The notes below the pieces were generated by a model, which worked only from the letters and a program-made list of their open reading frames with translations, ran no database searches and had not been told where the DNA came from. DNA of 64,000 nt from assembly GCF_024979255.1 (NCBI RefSeq), contig NZ_JANLCN010000005.1:1-64000 (forward strand). The letters run 5' to 3'. Shown here piece after piece: positions 14,241-23,010 of the stretch. The stretch is from Herbiconiux moechotypicola (GTDB lineage: Bacteria; Actinomycetota; Actinomycetes; Actinomycetales; Microbacteriaceae). A program made the position numbers and the translations under genes. Position 1 is the stretch's first letter; every line of letters begins with the position of its first letter.

Positions 14241-17200
14241 CGGCGGCCCCCGCTCGTCGTGGCGGGCGTCTCGGCGTTCACAGGCGCCGTGGTCGCGACG
14301 GGTACCGCGCCGGTGTCGCGCGCATCCGTGTGCTCGTCGCCCGAGCCCTCCGGGGCGGCGTCGCCGGCCTCGGCCTGCTGCCGGTCGACCTCGCCGCCGA
14401 GCGCGCGGATGATGTCGAGCACCACGCCGATCACCACGAGGTACACACCCACGTCGAAGATGGTGGAGGTGCCGAACGAGATGTAGCCCAGCACGGGAAC
14501 CTCGGCCGAGAAGTACGCCGAGGTGAGCACGTCGGCGCCGAGGAAGAGCGAGCCCACGGCCGTGCCGGTGGCGAGCAGCATGCCCGTGCCGAGCAGCACG
14601 CCGGGCCCGATCGGCAGCGTCTCGCCGAGCTCGTAGCGACCGCCGGCGAGGTAGCGGGCGATGAGGGCGAGCCCCGCCAGAACGCCGCCCGCGAACCCGC
14701 CGCCCGGCATGTTGTGGCCGGCGAAGAGCAGGAAGATCGACACCACGATCGCGGGATGGAAGATGAGGCGCACGAGCACCTCGAGGATGAGCGAGCGGTT
14801 CTCGGGGGCGAGCGTGCGGCCTCCGAGCAGCCAGGAGTGCTGGCGCTCGGCGGGCGCCTCGTCTGCGGTGTGCGGGTCATCGACGATGCGGGTGCGGGCG
14901 ATGCCCTGACGCCTGGCCCGTGACTCGCGCAGACGCGGGATGCTGGCGTTCCGCCCGGTGACGAAGATCAGGCTCGCGACGCCCGTGGCCACGACGATGA
15001 GCACGCTGAGCTCGTTCATGGTGTCCCAGGCGCGGATGTCGACGAGCATGACGTTGACGATGTTCTCGCCGTGACCGAGCTCGTAGGAGAGCCGGGCGAG
15101 CTCGTCGGTGAGGGTTCCCGCCTCGCGGGCGCCGAGGGCGACGATGCCCACGAGGCCCATCGTCACGCCCACCAGCACACCGATCACCACTCGGCGGCCA
15201 CGGCGCACGGGCTTGTTGTGCTGGGCGATCTTCGTGGGCAGGCGCCGCAGCACGAGCATGAAGACCACCAGGGTCACGGTCTCCACCAGTGCCTGCGTGA
15301 GGGCGAGGTCGGGTGCGCCGTGGTAGGCGAACAGCACCACCATGCCGAACCCGGTGGCACCCACGAGCAGCACGGCGGCGAGACGGTGCGTGGCACGGGC
15401 GGCGAGCACGGCGGCCACGGCCATCGCGGCGGCGACGAACAGCTGCGCCGGGTAGTCCCAGAGCACGATCGACTCGGGCCAGGTGCGGTTGAACGCGGTG
15501 GCGGCGCCGAGGCAGAGCACCACCACGAGCAGGATCGTGCCGATGTACTGCGGCAGGCCGCCCTTCTGAGCGAACAGGGTCACGCGGGCGGCGAGCGCGT
15601 CGACGGAGCGCACGATGCGGATGTAGTCGCGTGCGGCGTCGAACACGTGCGGGAGGCTGCGCTGGAACCGGGCGAACGGCTTGCGGAGGGCGAAGAGGCC
15701 GAGCCCCGCCGCGATGATGGCGGCCGAGATGCCGAGCGCGGGCTCGAGGCCGTGCCAGAGGGCGAGGTGGTAGACGCCGTGGGAGCCGGGTTCGGTGGGG
15801 ATGGTGTCGGCGTAGGACTCGAGGAAGGGGGAGATGAGGGGGGAGAGGATGCCGAGGGCGAGGGTGGCGAGGGCCAGGAACGCCGGCGCGATGAGGATGA
15901 GGGGGTCGGGGGCGTGGTGCGCGGAGTGGTGTTCCACCTCGTCGGGGAGGGGCTTGGTGGCGAAGGCGCCCCAGAGGAAGCGGGCGGAGTAGGCGACGGT
16001 GAGGATGCTGCCGAGGGCGATGCCGATGAGGGCGGCCCAGCCCCACGCATCCGCGGCTTCGAGGAGGGAGGTGAGCACGGCCTCTTTGGCGACGAAGCCG
16101 AGGAGGGGCGGGACGCCGGCCATGGAGGCGGCGGCGACGATCGCGATCGCGGCGAGCGCGGGGCGGCGGCGGCCGAGGCCGGAGAGTTCGCGCAGGTCGC
16201 GGGTGCCCTCGTCGTGGTCGACGATGCCCACCACGAGGAAGAGGGTGGCCTTGAACAGGGCGTGCGCGAGCAGCAGGGTGGCGCCCGCGAGCGCGGTGTC
16301 GCGGGTGCCGAAGCCCACGACCACGGTGAGGAAGCCGAGCTGGCTCACGGTGCCGTAGGCGAGCAGCAGCTTGAGGTCGTTCTGGCGGAGGGAGCGCCAC
16401 GCACCGAGCAGCATGGTGAGCACGCCGAGCGAGACGAGCACCGGGATCCACCCCGGGGTGTCGGCGTAGCCCGGCGCGAAGCGGGCCACGAGGTAGATGC
16501 CCGCCTTCACCATCGCGGCCGCGTGCAGGTAGGCGCTCACCGGGGTGGGGGCCGCCATCGCCGCCGGCAGCCAGAAGTGGAACGGCACGAGCGCCGACTT
16601 CGACAGCGCCCCGGCGAGGATGAGCATGACCGCCGTCGTGACGACGCCGCTGCCCGCCGGCGGGTCGGCCACGAGCGAGGCGATGCTCGTGGTGCCGGCC
16701 TCCGCCGTGAGCAGCACGATGCCCACGAGCATCGCGAGCCCGCCGAAGGTGGTGACCAGGAGCGCCTGCAGGGCCGCGCCGCGGCTCTCCTTGCGGCCCG
16801 TGTAGTGACCGATGAGGAGGTAGGAGAGCACGCTCGTGATCTCCCAGAACATGAACATGACGTAGATGTCGTCGGCGGTGACGAGGCCGTACATCACGCC
16901 CGCGAAGGCGAGCAGCACGGTCGCGAAGCGGCCCAGCTGCGGCTCGGAGGGCGAGAAGTACCGGGCGCAGTACACCAGCACGAGAGCGCCCACGCCCGTC
17001 ACGATGAGGGCGAGCAGCCAGGCCAGGGTGTCGACCCGGAAGGCGAACGCGATGCCCAGCTGCGGGATCCAGGGCACCGACTCGGTGACCGCTCCGCCCC
17101 CCAGCACCGTGGCGGTCTGCGTGAGCGTGTACACGAACACGCCTGCCGGCAGCACCGCGAGCAGGTAGAACACCCGGGTCGAGAGGATGCGCGTGAGCAG

Positions 17201-17248
17201 CGGAGTGAGCGCCACGAGCCCTGCGAACGTCAGCAGGGCCAAGATCAC
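14237..17248 (-). CDS. mrpA: Na+/H+ antiporter subunits A and B fused (MrpA-MrpB)
   Basis: A 1003-residue membrane protein, first gene of the Mrp operon. Residues about 1-770 are MrpA, related to NuoL, with the conserved Glu in FMFWEITSVLSYLLIG and Lys in GALSKSALVPFHFWLP. The region about 800-930 is MrpB: LVRLIFHPAIVVSIFLLFAGHNMPGGGFAGG. A Thr/Ala-rich tail follows. Separate mrpB genes occur in Bacillus; the fused form replaces them, so this operon has every subunit. GTG start at 17248 with a strong GGAGGAG site. A likely promoter has TAGAAT at 17293-17298, giving a leader of about 40 bases. The complex supports Na+ and alkali tolerance and pH homeostasis. Confidence 0.95.
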   Translation of the reverse strand: MILALLTFAGLVALTPLLTRILSTRVFYLLAVLPAGVFVYTLTQTATVLGGGAVTESVPWIPQLGIAFAFRVDTLAWLLALIVTGVGALVLVYCARYFSPSEPQLGRFATVLLAFAGVMYGLVTADDIYVMFMFWEITSVLSYLLIGHYTGRKESRGAALQALLVTTFGGLAMLVGIVLLTAEAGTTSIASLVADPPAGSGVVTTAVMLILAGALSKSALVPFHFWLPAAMAAPTPVSAYLHAAAMVKAGIYLVARFAPGYADTPGWIPVLVSLGVLTMLLGAWRSLRQNDLKLLLAYGTVSQLGFLTVVVGFGTRDTALAGATLLLAHALFKATLFLVVGIVDHDEGTRDLRELSGLGRRRPALAAIAIVAAASMAGVPPLLGFVAKEAVLTSLLEAADAWGWAALIGIALGSILTVAYSARFLWGAFATKPLPDEVEHHSAHHAPDPLILIAPAFLALATLALGILSPLISPFLESYADTIPTEPGSHGVYHLALWHGLEPALGISAAIIAAGLGLFALRKPFARFQRSLPHVFDAARDYIRIVRSVDALAARVTLFAQKGGLPQYIGTILLVVVLCLGAATAFNRTWPESIVLWDYPAQLFVAAAMAVAAVLAARATHRLAAVLLVGATGFGMVVLFAYHGAPDLALTQALVETVTLVVFMLVLRRLPTKIAQHNKPVRRGRRVVIGVLVGVTMGLVGIVALGAREAGTLTDELARLSYELGHGENIVNVMLVDIRAWDTMNELSVLIVVATGVASLIFVTGRNASIPRLRESRARRQGIARTRIVDDPHTADEAPAERQHSWLLGGRTLAPENRSLILEVLVRLIFHPAIVVSIFLLFAGHNMPGGGFAGGVLAGLALIARYLAGGRYELGETLPIGPGVLLGTGMLLATGTAVGSLFLGADVLTSAYFSAEVPVLGYISFGTSTIFDVGVYLVVIGVVLDIIRALGGEVDRQQAEAGDAAPEGSGDEHTDARDTGAVPVATTAPVNAETPATTSGGRR

Positions 17249-17292
17249 GCGGACTCCTCCAGGCGGCTCGTCGGGGAGAGGGCAGGTCCTCC

Positions 17293-17298
17293 ATTCTA
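17293..17298 (-). promoter_or_regulatory. Candidate -10 of the mrp operon promoter
   Basis: TAGAAT on the minus strand about 45 bases before the mrpA GTG. It lies in the 94-base divergent gap shared with the beta-propeller gene. Confidence 0.4.
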
Positions 17299-17330
17299 TC
17301 GGGACGCCGGAGGGGCCCGGTCGCGGTGGC

Positions 17331-17336
17331 TAGGCT
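17331..17336 (+). promoter_or_regulatory. -10 element of a leaderless transcript (beta-propeller gene)
   Basis: TAGGCT followed by six bases and the ATG at 17343. Confidence 0.55.
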
Positions 17337-17342
17337 CGGGGT

Positions 17343-18251
17343 ATGAGCTCGATCGTCGTGCACGAGGTCGCCACCGCCGCCGAGGGGCCGTACGGGGTCG
17401 CGATCACGCGCGACGGGGCGGTGTGGTGCACGCTCGTGCACGCGGGTGCGGTGTTGCGCGTCGCGCCTGGAGTCGGGTCGGAAGGTGTCACGCGCATCCC
17501 GATCGCCGCGTCGGCCGCGGGGGCGCAGGTCTCGCAGGTGACGCCGGCGGCCGACGACTCGGTGTGGGTCTCCGACACCGCGGGCGACGCGCTCGTGCTG
17601 GTGGGTGCATCCGGGGTTCTGCGGCGGGTGGAAGTGCCCACGCGCGGAGCCCAGCCGTTCGGGGTGGCGGCGCAGGCCGATGGCACCGCGTGGTTCACCG
17701 AGCTGGGGCGGGATGCGCTGGGCCGTATCGACCTGTTCGGGCGGGTCACGGAGTTTCCGGCCGGCACCGACGAGGGGTTCGTGTCGATGATCGCATCGTC
17801 GGGCGAGAGCCTGTGGTTCACGGCGAACCAGGCCAACGCGATCGGGTATGTGCGCGGGGGCGATTCGGCGGTGCGGCTGTTCGAGGTGCCGACGCCGCAC
17901 GCCGGGCCGGTGGGCATCACGGTCGGGCACGACGGTGCGGCGTGGTTCGCCGAGATGCAGGCCGGGGCGATCGGGCGGGTGGACCGCTCGGGGGTGTTCG
18001 CCGAGTTCGCGTTGCCGTGGTCGTCGTCGAAGCCGCACGCGGTGGCCGCGGCGCCCGACGGCTCGTGCCTGTGGGCGACGCTATGGGGGTCGAATGAACT
18101 CGCGCGCGTCGGGTACGACGGGGTGGTCGCGCTCGTCGACCTCGCCCCTTCCGGGCACGAGGAGCCACACGGCCTGGCGGTCGCGCCCGACGGCACCGTC
18201 TGGGTCGCGATGGAGTCCGGCGCCCTCCTCGAGGTCGCCCCTGCCTCCTGA
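17343..18251 (+). CDS. Vgb-like beta-propeller protein (virginiamycin B lyase family)
   Basis: A 302-residue protein made of about six repeats of the type P-x-G(V/I)-x-(V/A)-x-x-DG-(T/A)-x-W, forming a seven-bladed-type propeller. It resembles streptogramin B lyase (Vgb), which linearises type B streptogramins. Vgb uses a His/Glu set contributed by the WFTE-like strands. Some are kept here (WFTELGRDALGRI, WFAEMQAGAIGRV, KPHAV, EPHGLAV), but others differ (WATLWGSNEL, WVAMESG). Resistance activity is therefore doubtful and a general propeller function is equally likely. There is no signal peptide. Confidence 0.75.
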   Translation: MSSIVVHEVATAAEGPYGVAITRDGAVWCTLVHAGAVLRVAPGVGSEGVTRIPIAASAAGAQVSQVTPAADDSVWVSDTAGDALVLVGASGVLRRVEVPTRGAQPFGVAAQADGTAWFTELGRDALGRIDLFGRVTEFPAGTDEGFVSMIASSGESLWFTANQANAIGYVRGGDSAVRLFEVPTPHAGPVGITVGHDGAAWFAEMQAGAIGRVDRSGVFAEFALPWSSSKPHAVAAAPDGSCLWATLWGSNELARVGYDGVVALVDLAPSGHEEPHGLAVAPDGTVWVAMESGALLEVAPAS

Positions 18252-18284
18252 TCCGGAAGCCTGACCCCGGGGCGTGACCGTCCG

Positions 18285-18560
18285 TCAGGGGAGGGCGGCG
18301 GCGATGGCGGTGAGGAGCTGGGGTGCGGTGGGCACGCCGGCGGCGCGCATCCGTTCGGTGCCGTCGGGGGCCGAGATGACGACGGTGGGGGTCGCCACCA
18401 CTCCGGCGGTCTCGCTCGCGTCGGGGTCGGCCGCCACGTTCACCTCGTGCCACTCGATGCGGTCGCCGAGCAGGGGAGCGATCTGCTCCAGCGTCGCGCG
18501 GGTGCTCGTGCACGCGCCGCAGAAGCTCGACGAGTACAGCGTGACGGTGAGCTCTGGCAT
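18285..18560 (-). CDS. Glutaredoxin/thioredoxin-family protein with CGAC motif
   Basis: A 91-residue cytoplasmic protein with the thioredoxin fold. The redox motif is Cys14-Gly-Ala-Cys17 in [14 protein letters not shown] and the cis-proline is in [14 protein letters not shown]. It is likely a small dithiol oxidoreductase reducing disulfides or acting with a reductase. The ATG at 18560 gives the family-typical N-terminus and is preceded by AGGAC. It is convergent with the propeller gene (33-base gap) and divergent from purA. Confidence 0.85.
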   Translation of the reverse strand: MPELTVTLYSSSFCGACTSTRATLEQIAPLLGDRIEWHEVNVAADPDASETAGVVATPTVVISAPDGTERMRAAGVPTAPQLLTAIAAALP

Positions 18561-18636
18561 GTCCTGCACAACCGGCGGAACGCATCCGGGATTCCCCAGG
18601 CGGGGCCGCCCACCGGATGCGCGGACCCGCTCACGA

Positions 18637-18642
18637 TAGGAT
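18637..18642 (+). promoter_or_regulatory. Candidate -10 of the purA promoter
   Basis: TAGGAT about 38 bases before the purA ATG, followed by a leader with a GGAGGG ribosome site at about 18665-18670. Confidence 0.4.
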
Positions 18643-18679
18643 CGATTGTCAACCGGCACGGTTCGGAGGGAATCCACAC

Positions 18680-19966
18680 ATGCCAGCGATCGTCCTGATC
18701 GGCGCCCAGTGGGGCGACGAGGGAAAGGGCAAGGCCACCGACCTCCTCGGAAGCCGCACCGACTACGTCGTGAAGTTCAACGGCGGCAACAACGCCGGGC
18801 ACACGGTGGTGGTCGGCGACAAGAAGTACGCCCTGCACCTGCTGCCCTCGGGCATCCTCACGCCGGGTGTCACGCCCGTCATCGCCAACGGCGTCGTGGT
18901 CGACGTCGAGGTGCTCTTCCACGAGCTCGAGGCGCTCGGCTCGCGCGGGGTCGACGTGTCGCGCCTGCTGGTGTCGGCCAACGCCCACGTCATCACGCAC
19001 TACCACCGCACGCTCGACAAGGTCACCGAGCGTTTTCTCGGCAAGCGGCAGATCGGCACCACCGGCCGCGGCATCGGCCCGGCCTACGCCGACAAGATCA
19101 ACCGCGTCGGCATCCGCGTGCAAGACCTCTTCGACGAGGGCATCCTGCGGCAGAAGGTCGAGGGCGCGCTCGACCTCAAGAACCACATCCTCGTGAAGGT
19201 CTACAACCGGCGGGCCATCGCGGCCGAGGAGGTCGTCGACGACCTGCTGTCGTACACCGAGCGGCTGCGGCCCATGGTGGCCGACACCTCGCTCGTGCTC
19301 AACCGGGCGCTCGACGAGGGCAAGACCGTGCTCTTCGAGGGCGGCCAGGCCACCATGCTCGACGTCGACCACGGCACCTACCCCTTCGTCACCTCGTCGA
19401 ACGCCACCTCGGGCGGCGCCTCGACCGGTTCGGGCGTGGCGCCCAACCGCATCGACCGCGTGATCGCGGTCGTGAAGGCCTACACCACGCGTGTCGGAGC
19501 GGGCCCCTTCCCCACCGAGCTGTTCGACGAGTCGGGCGAGTTCCTGCGCTCGCAGGGCTTCGAGTTCGGCACCACCACCGGGCGGCCGCGCCGCACCGGC
19601 TGGTACGACGCCCCGATCGCCCGGTACACGGCGCGCATCAACGGCGTCACCGACTTCGTGCTCACCAAGCTCGACGTGCTCACCGGCCTCGAGCGCATCC
19701 CGGTCTGCGTGGCCTACGACGTCGACGGCGTGCGGGTCGACGAGGTGCCCGTCTCGCAGAGCGACTTCCACCACGCGAAGCCCGTCTACGAGGAGTTCGA
19801 GGGCTGGTCCGACGACATCACCGGTGCCCGCACCTTCTCCGACCTGCCGCCTGCCGCTCAGCGCTACGTGCTCGCTCTCGAGGAGATGAGCGGCTCGCGC
19901 ATCTCGGCCATCGGGGTCGGCCCCGCGCGCGACGCCATCGTCGAACGGCACGACCTGCTCGGCTGA
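18680..19966 (+). CDS. purA: Adenylosuccinate synthetase
   Basis: A 428-residue enzyme of normal length. It joins IMP and aspartate with GTP to make adenylosuccinate, the first committed step to AMP. Signature sequences are present: QWGDEGKGK (GTP-binding P-loop with catalytic Asp and Lys), [10 protein letters not shown] with catalytic His, [11 protein letters not shown] (IMP binding), [15 protein letters not shown], and [11 protein letters not shown]. The ATG at 18680 is preceded by GGAGGG. It stands alone; purL, purQ and purS are elsewhere in this window. Confidence 0.99.
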   Translation: MPAIVLIGAQWGDEGKGKATDLLGSRTDYVVKFNGGNNAGHTVVVGDKKYALHLLPSGILTPGVTPVIANGVVVDVEVLFHELEALGSRGVDVSRLLVSANAHVITHYHRTLDKVTERFLGKRQIGTTGRGIGPAYADKINRVGIRVQDLFDEGILRQKVEGALDLKNHILVKVYNRRAIAAEEVVDDLLSYTERLRPMVADTSLVLNRALDEGKTVLFEGGQATMLDVDHGTYPFVTSSNATSGGASTGSGVAPNRIDRVIAVVKAYTTRVGAGPFPTELFDESGEFLRSQGFEFGTTTGRPRRTGWYDAPIARYTARINGVTDFVLTKLDVLTGLERIPVCVAYDVDGVRVDEVPVSQSDFHHAKPVYEEFEGWSDDITGARTFSDLPPAAQRYVLALEEMSGSRISAIGVGPARDAIVERHDLLG

Positions 19967-20038
19967 GCCGTGCCGGCTCGCGCCGCGTGCGCGCGCTGAG
20001 CGAACCCGCGCGAAGCAGCCGGGCGGCCAGACCGGCGG

Positions 20039-21346
20039 TCAGTCCGCGGGCCCGTGGAAGACGGGCGCCACCGCCTCCGGAACCAGCGTGGCGGCGAGTT
20101 CGTCGACCAGCTGGGTGGCTCGGTTCGGGAGGGTGCCCGTCCAGTCCGTGACGCTCTGCTCGGTCATGGTGGCGGCCACCGCGATCGTGACGCTGTGACC
20201 GTCGTTGCGATCGGGCGGCAGCGTCGCCACGGCCGAGAGGTACCCGGCGAAGAGGGGCGTCTGCATCACCCAGTCGTTCTCGAGAAACACGCCGAGCCCG
20301 TAGCTGAACTCCGGTGTGAGCGTGTGACAGGTCGGGCACCCCTCCAGCGACGAACCGAATCCCGCCGGCGGCGGTGTGAGCATGTCCTCCAGCGACGCGG
20401 GTTCGAGCACGGCTCCCCGGCCGATGATCTGCTCGAAGCTCTCCGCCATGTCGCCGATGGTCGTCGTCTCGACGGCTCCGGGCGGGAGGGTCCACGACGG
20501 GTTCCAGTAGGTGGCGTCCTCCCACACGCCCCGCTCGGCGGTGAAGGCGTGTACCACCGGCTCGGGAACGGCCGGGGACTGGTCGGCCACGGTCTCGGTG
20601 AGCCCGAGCGGGTCGAGCACATAGTGGGAGATGAGCTCGTCGAGGGGCGCTCGGCCGGCGCGTTCGAGCACCAGCCCGAGAGCGAAGTATCCCGCGTGCG
20701 AGTAGCCCCAGTTGGTGCCGGGCTCGAACCAGTGGCCGAGTTCAGCGCTGGACTCGAGCACCTCGTCGCGGGTGACGTCGCGGAAGGGATCGGCGTTCAG
20801 GGCGGCGAGGAACTCCGGGTTCTGCACGTGATCGGGCATCCCCGAGGTCATCTGCGCGAGCATCCGGGGCGTGGTGGTGTCGGCGTAGGGCAACTCGGGT
20901 GCCCACTGCGCGATGGGCGCGTCGAGGTCGATCAGCCCGTCCTCCGCCATGCGGAGCAGGGTCGCGGACACGTACATGATCGCCACGGCGCCGTTGCGGA
21001 AGCGCCCGTCCTGCGTGATCGGCTCGCCACCCATCGCCTCCCCGCGGCTGTACTGCGCCACGAGGGTGCCGTCGACCCTGATCTGGGCGAGCAGCGACCC
21101 CAGGTGGTGCTCGTCGAAGGCGGCGTCGGCGGCGTCGGCGAGCACGCGGGTGGTCTCACCCGGTGTGCCGCTCGAGATCCCCGCCACGACTCCCGCAGCC
21201 GACGAGACCGCATCCCCACCGCCGGGGCGTGAGCCGCCGGCCGGCTCCGCCACGCAGCCCGTCACGAACGCCACGATCAGCGCGAGGGCCACGCCGCTCC
21301 CGACCCGGCGGGTGAACGATCGTCTCAGACGGAGCGCGGGGGCCAT
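20039..21346 (-). CDS. Lipoprotein with degenerate serine beta-lactamase/esterase fold
   Basis: A 435-residue exported protein. A twin-Arg-like basic n-region and hydrophobic core end in VTGC, giving lipidated Cys31. The rest aligns with the class C beta-lactamase/serine hydrolase family (MLAQMTSGMPDHV, WFEPGTNWGYSHAGYFALGLVLERAG, DPLGLTETVA). All three catalytic motifs are altered. SxxK is replaced by Ala120-Val-Ala-Ile123, YxN by Tyr215-Ser-His217, and no HxG or KTG triplet is seen near the end. A CPTC pair occurs in the C-terminal part. It should therefore be a non-hydrolytic relative, perhaps a cell-wall binding or sensing protein. It follows the FUSC gene by 28 bases. Confidence 0.85.
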   Translation of the reverse strand: MAPALRLRRSFTRRVGSGVALALIVAFVTGCVAEPAGGSRPGGGDAVSSAAGVVAGISSGTPGETTRVLADAADAAFDEHHLGSLLAQIRVDGTLVAQYSRGEAMGGEPITQDGRFRNGAVAIMYVSATLLRMAEDGLIDLDAPIAQWAPELPYADTTTPRMLAQMTSGMPDHVQNPEFLAALNADPFRDVTRDEVLESSAELGHWFEPGTNWGYSHAGYFALGLVLERAGRAPLDELISHYVLDPLGLTETVADQSPAVPEPVVHAFTAERGVWEDATYWNPSWTLPPGAVETTTIGDMAESFEQIIGRGAVLEPASLEDMLTPPPAGFGSSLEGCPTCHTLTPEFSYGLGVFLENDWVMQTPLFAGYLSAVATLPPDRNDGHSVTIAVAATMTEQSVTDWTGTLPNRATQLVDELAATLVPEAVAPVFHGPAD

Positions 21347-21374
21347 GCACCCATGACACCACACCGGAGCGTGC

Positions 21375-22460
21375 TCAGGGCACCACGGGCGCGCGTGGGC
21401 TGCGGCCGCGGCGGGTGAGCGCGACGACGGCGCTCACGGCGAGGCCGACGGCCGTGCCGAGGAGGGTCTCGAGCGTGCGGTCGCCGAGCAGCGCCCACTC
21501 CGAGCCGGGATGCGCGAGGTACGACATGATGAGCGCGAGCGGCGTGACGAACACCATCGCGAGGCCGTAGTTGCGCATCACGAACAGCTCCGCGCCCACT
21601 TGCAGCAGCACCGCGAACAGCACCAGCACGAGGGGAACGGTGCTCAGCGCGAGCAGTGCGGCCGCGAGCGCGACGCCCGCCAGGGTGCCGAGCACGCGAT
21701 GCCCGGCCCGCACGAGGTGCCCCGCGATGTCGGCCGCCGACAGCGCCGCGACCGCCGACACCATCGCCCAGTACGGGTGACCCAGCCCGCTCACCGTGGG
21801 GACGGCGCCTGCCACCAGCACTGCGACCGCGAGCCCGGCGATCTTCGTGCGCTCGCCGGGTCGGGCCAGTGCGGCGCGCAGCGACACCCGGAGCCGGGTC
21901 GGTTCGCGGCGCCGCGCGGCCGGATGCGCGATCCCGGCACCCGACACGAGCATCGCGAAGGCGGCGCTCGCGCCCGCGAGGGCGAGCGCCACCAGCACCC
22001 CCACGGGCTCGGCGGGCACCGAGGCGCACGCCGCGAGCGCGAACACGAAGAACAGCGCTCCCGGTGGGTGCCAGTCGAGGGCGTCGGCCGCCAGCGTCAG
22101 CGCGCCCGCGACGACCGCGGCCACGGGCACGATCAGCCAGTCCCGCAGGGGTGAGACCGCGATGGCGGTGCCGAGCACCACGCACGCGATCAAGGCGAGG
22201 GCGGCGGTGGCCTGCATCCGGAGCCGGGTGCCGTGGGTGTGGTCGCGCCCGTAGAGGGCGGTGAAGGCGCCGAACACCGCGTAGAGGGCGAGGTCGATGT
22301 GGCCCGTGAGCTCGAGCGCCACGAGGGGCACGCCGATCGCGATGCCGGCCCGGGCCGCGGCGCGGTGTGCGCCCGCGTGCGGGCCGAGGGTGACCAGCCG
22401 CCGCAGCAGCGGACCGGGCGCGAGCGACGGACTCGGAGACGATGAGGCGGATGCGGGCAT
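21375..22460 (-). CDS. FUSC-family membrane transporter
   Basis: A 361-residue membrane protein with about ten helices in two halves, typical of the fusaric acid resistance/aromatic acid exporter-like FUSC family (for example YALYAVFGAFTALYGRDH in the first half and GHPYWAMVSAVAALSAAD with GHRVLGTLAGV in the second). It probably exports an aromatic or other hydrophobic acid. It is divergent from a MarR regulator. The 28-base gap holds a perfect 18-base palindrome, so MarR control is likely. TAAACT six bases before the ATG predicts a leaderless message. Confidence 0.88.
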   Translation of the reverse strand: MPASASSSPSPSLAPGPLLRRLVTLGPHAGAHRAAARAGIAIGVPLVALELTGHIDLALYAVFGAFTALYGRDHTHGTRLRMQATAALALIACVVLGTAIAVSPLRDWLIVPVAAVVAGALTLAADALDWHPPGALFFVFALAACASVPAEPVGVLVALALAGASAAFAMLVSGAGIAHPAARRREPTRLRVSLRAALARPGERTKIAGLAVAVLVAGAVPTVSGLGHPYWAMVSAVAALSAADIAGHLVRAGHRVLGTLAGVALAAALLALSTVPLVLVLFAVLLQVGAELFVMRNYGLAMVFVTPLALIMSYLAHPGSEWALLGDRTLETLLGTAVGLAVSAVVALTRRGRSPRAPVVP

Positions 22461-22465
22461 CCAAG

Positions 22466-22483
22466 TAGTTTACTCGTAAACTA
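22466..22483. promoter_or_regulatory. Symmetric operator-promoter between FUSC and MarR genes
   Basis: TAGTTTACTCGTAAACTA is an inverted repeat with eight-base perfect arms around TC. Each arm contains TAAACT, one on each strand (22477-22482 plus, 22467-22472 minus), and each is followed by exactly six bases and an ATG. One site thus appears to serve as operator for MarR and as the -10 element of two divergent leaderless transcripts. Confidence 0.75.
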
Positions 22484-22488
22484 TCTGC

Positions 22489-23010
22489 ATGACGGATCTC
22501 GGTCACGACGACGACATCGACCGCATCCGCGCGGGCTGGCACACGCTCGCGCCCGAGCTCGACACCGGGGTGATCGACGTGGCCGGCCGCATCCTCCGTG
22601 GGGCCGCGCTGCTCATCCGCCGCGGCGACGAGTTCCTCGCCGGGTTCGGGCTCACCCGCGGCGAGTTCGACATCCTGTCGGCCCTGCGTCGCGCGGGGCG
22701 GAGACTCTCGCCCGGCGAACTGACGACGGTGTCGCTGGCCTCGGGCCCGGCGACGACGAAGAGGCTGAAGGCGCTGGAGACGAGAGGGCTCGTGGTGCGC
22801 ACCCCCAACCCTCACGACGGGCGCGGCGCGTTCATCGAACCCACCGCCGCGGGCGCGCGGCTCATCGACGACGTGTTCCCGCGACTGCTCACGGTGGAGC
22901 GGGAGATGGTCGCCGCCCTGACGCCCGACGAACTCGCCGAGACCGGTGAGTTGCTACGGCGGGTTCTGGCCTCGTTCGAGCGGGCCGGCGGCGCTCAGAC
23001 CAGCGAGTAG
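22489..23010 (+). CDS. MarR family transcriptional regulator
   Basis: A 173-residue winged-helix regulator. The HTH is at about 60-105 (LTRGEFDILSALRRAGRRLSP then SGPATTKRLKALETRGLV), followed by the wing with NPHDGRGAFIEPTAAG. MarR proteins are dimers that leave their palindromic operator on binding phenolic or aromatic ligands. It most likely represses itself and the divergent FUSC exporter through the palindrome at 22466-22483. The 3' end overlaps that of the convergent gene by 16 bases. Confidence 0.93.
   Translation: MTDLGHDDDIDRIRAGWHTLAPELDTGVIDVAGRILRGAALLIRRGDEFLAGFGLTRGEFDILSALRRAGRRLSPGELTTVSLASGPATTKRLKALETRGLVVRTPNPHDGRGAFIEPTAAGARLIDDVFPRLLTVEREMVAALTPDELAETGELLRRVLASFERAGGAQTSE

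Noticed and set aside
14877-18038. 1053-codon minus-strand open frame overlapping mrpA
   Set aside because: Different frame from mrpA with Arg/His/Pro-rich translation. The mrpA frame carries all recognisable family motifs.
15071-18097. 1008-codon open frame on the plus strand opposite mrpA
   Set aside because: Its translation is dominated by Gly/Glu/His/Arg runs with no family resemblance. It is the antisense shadow of a GC-rich gene.
17343-18251. Calling this gene a streptogramin resistance enzyme
   Set aside because: The propeller repeats match Vgb, but not all of the catalytic His/Glu positions are kept, so a resistance claim is not supported.
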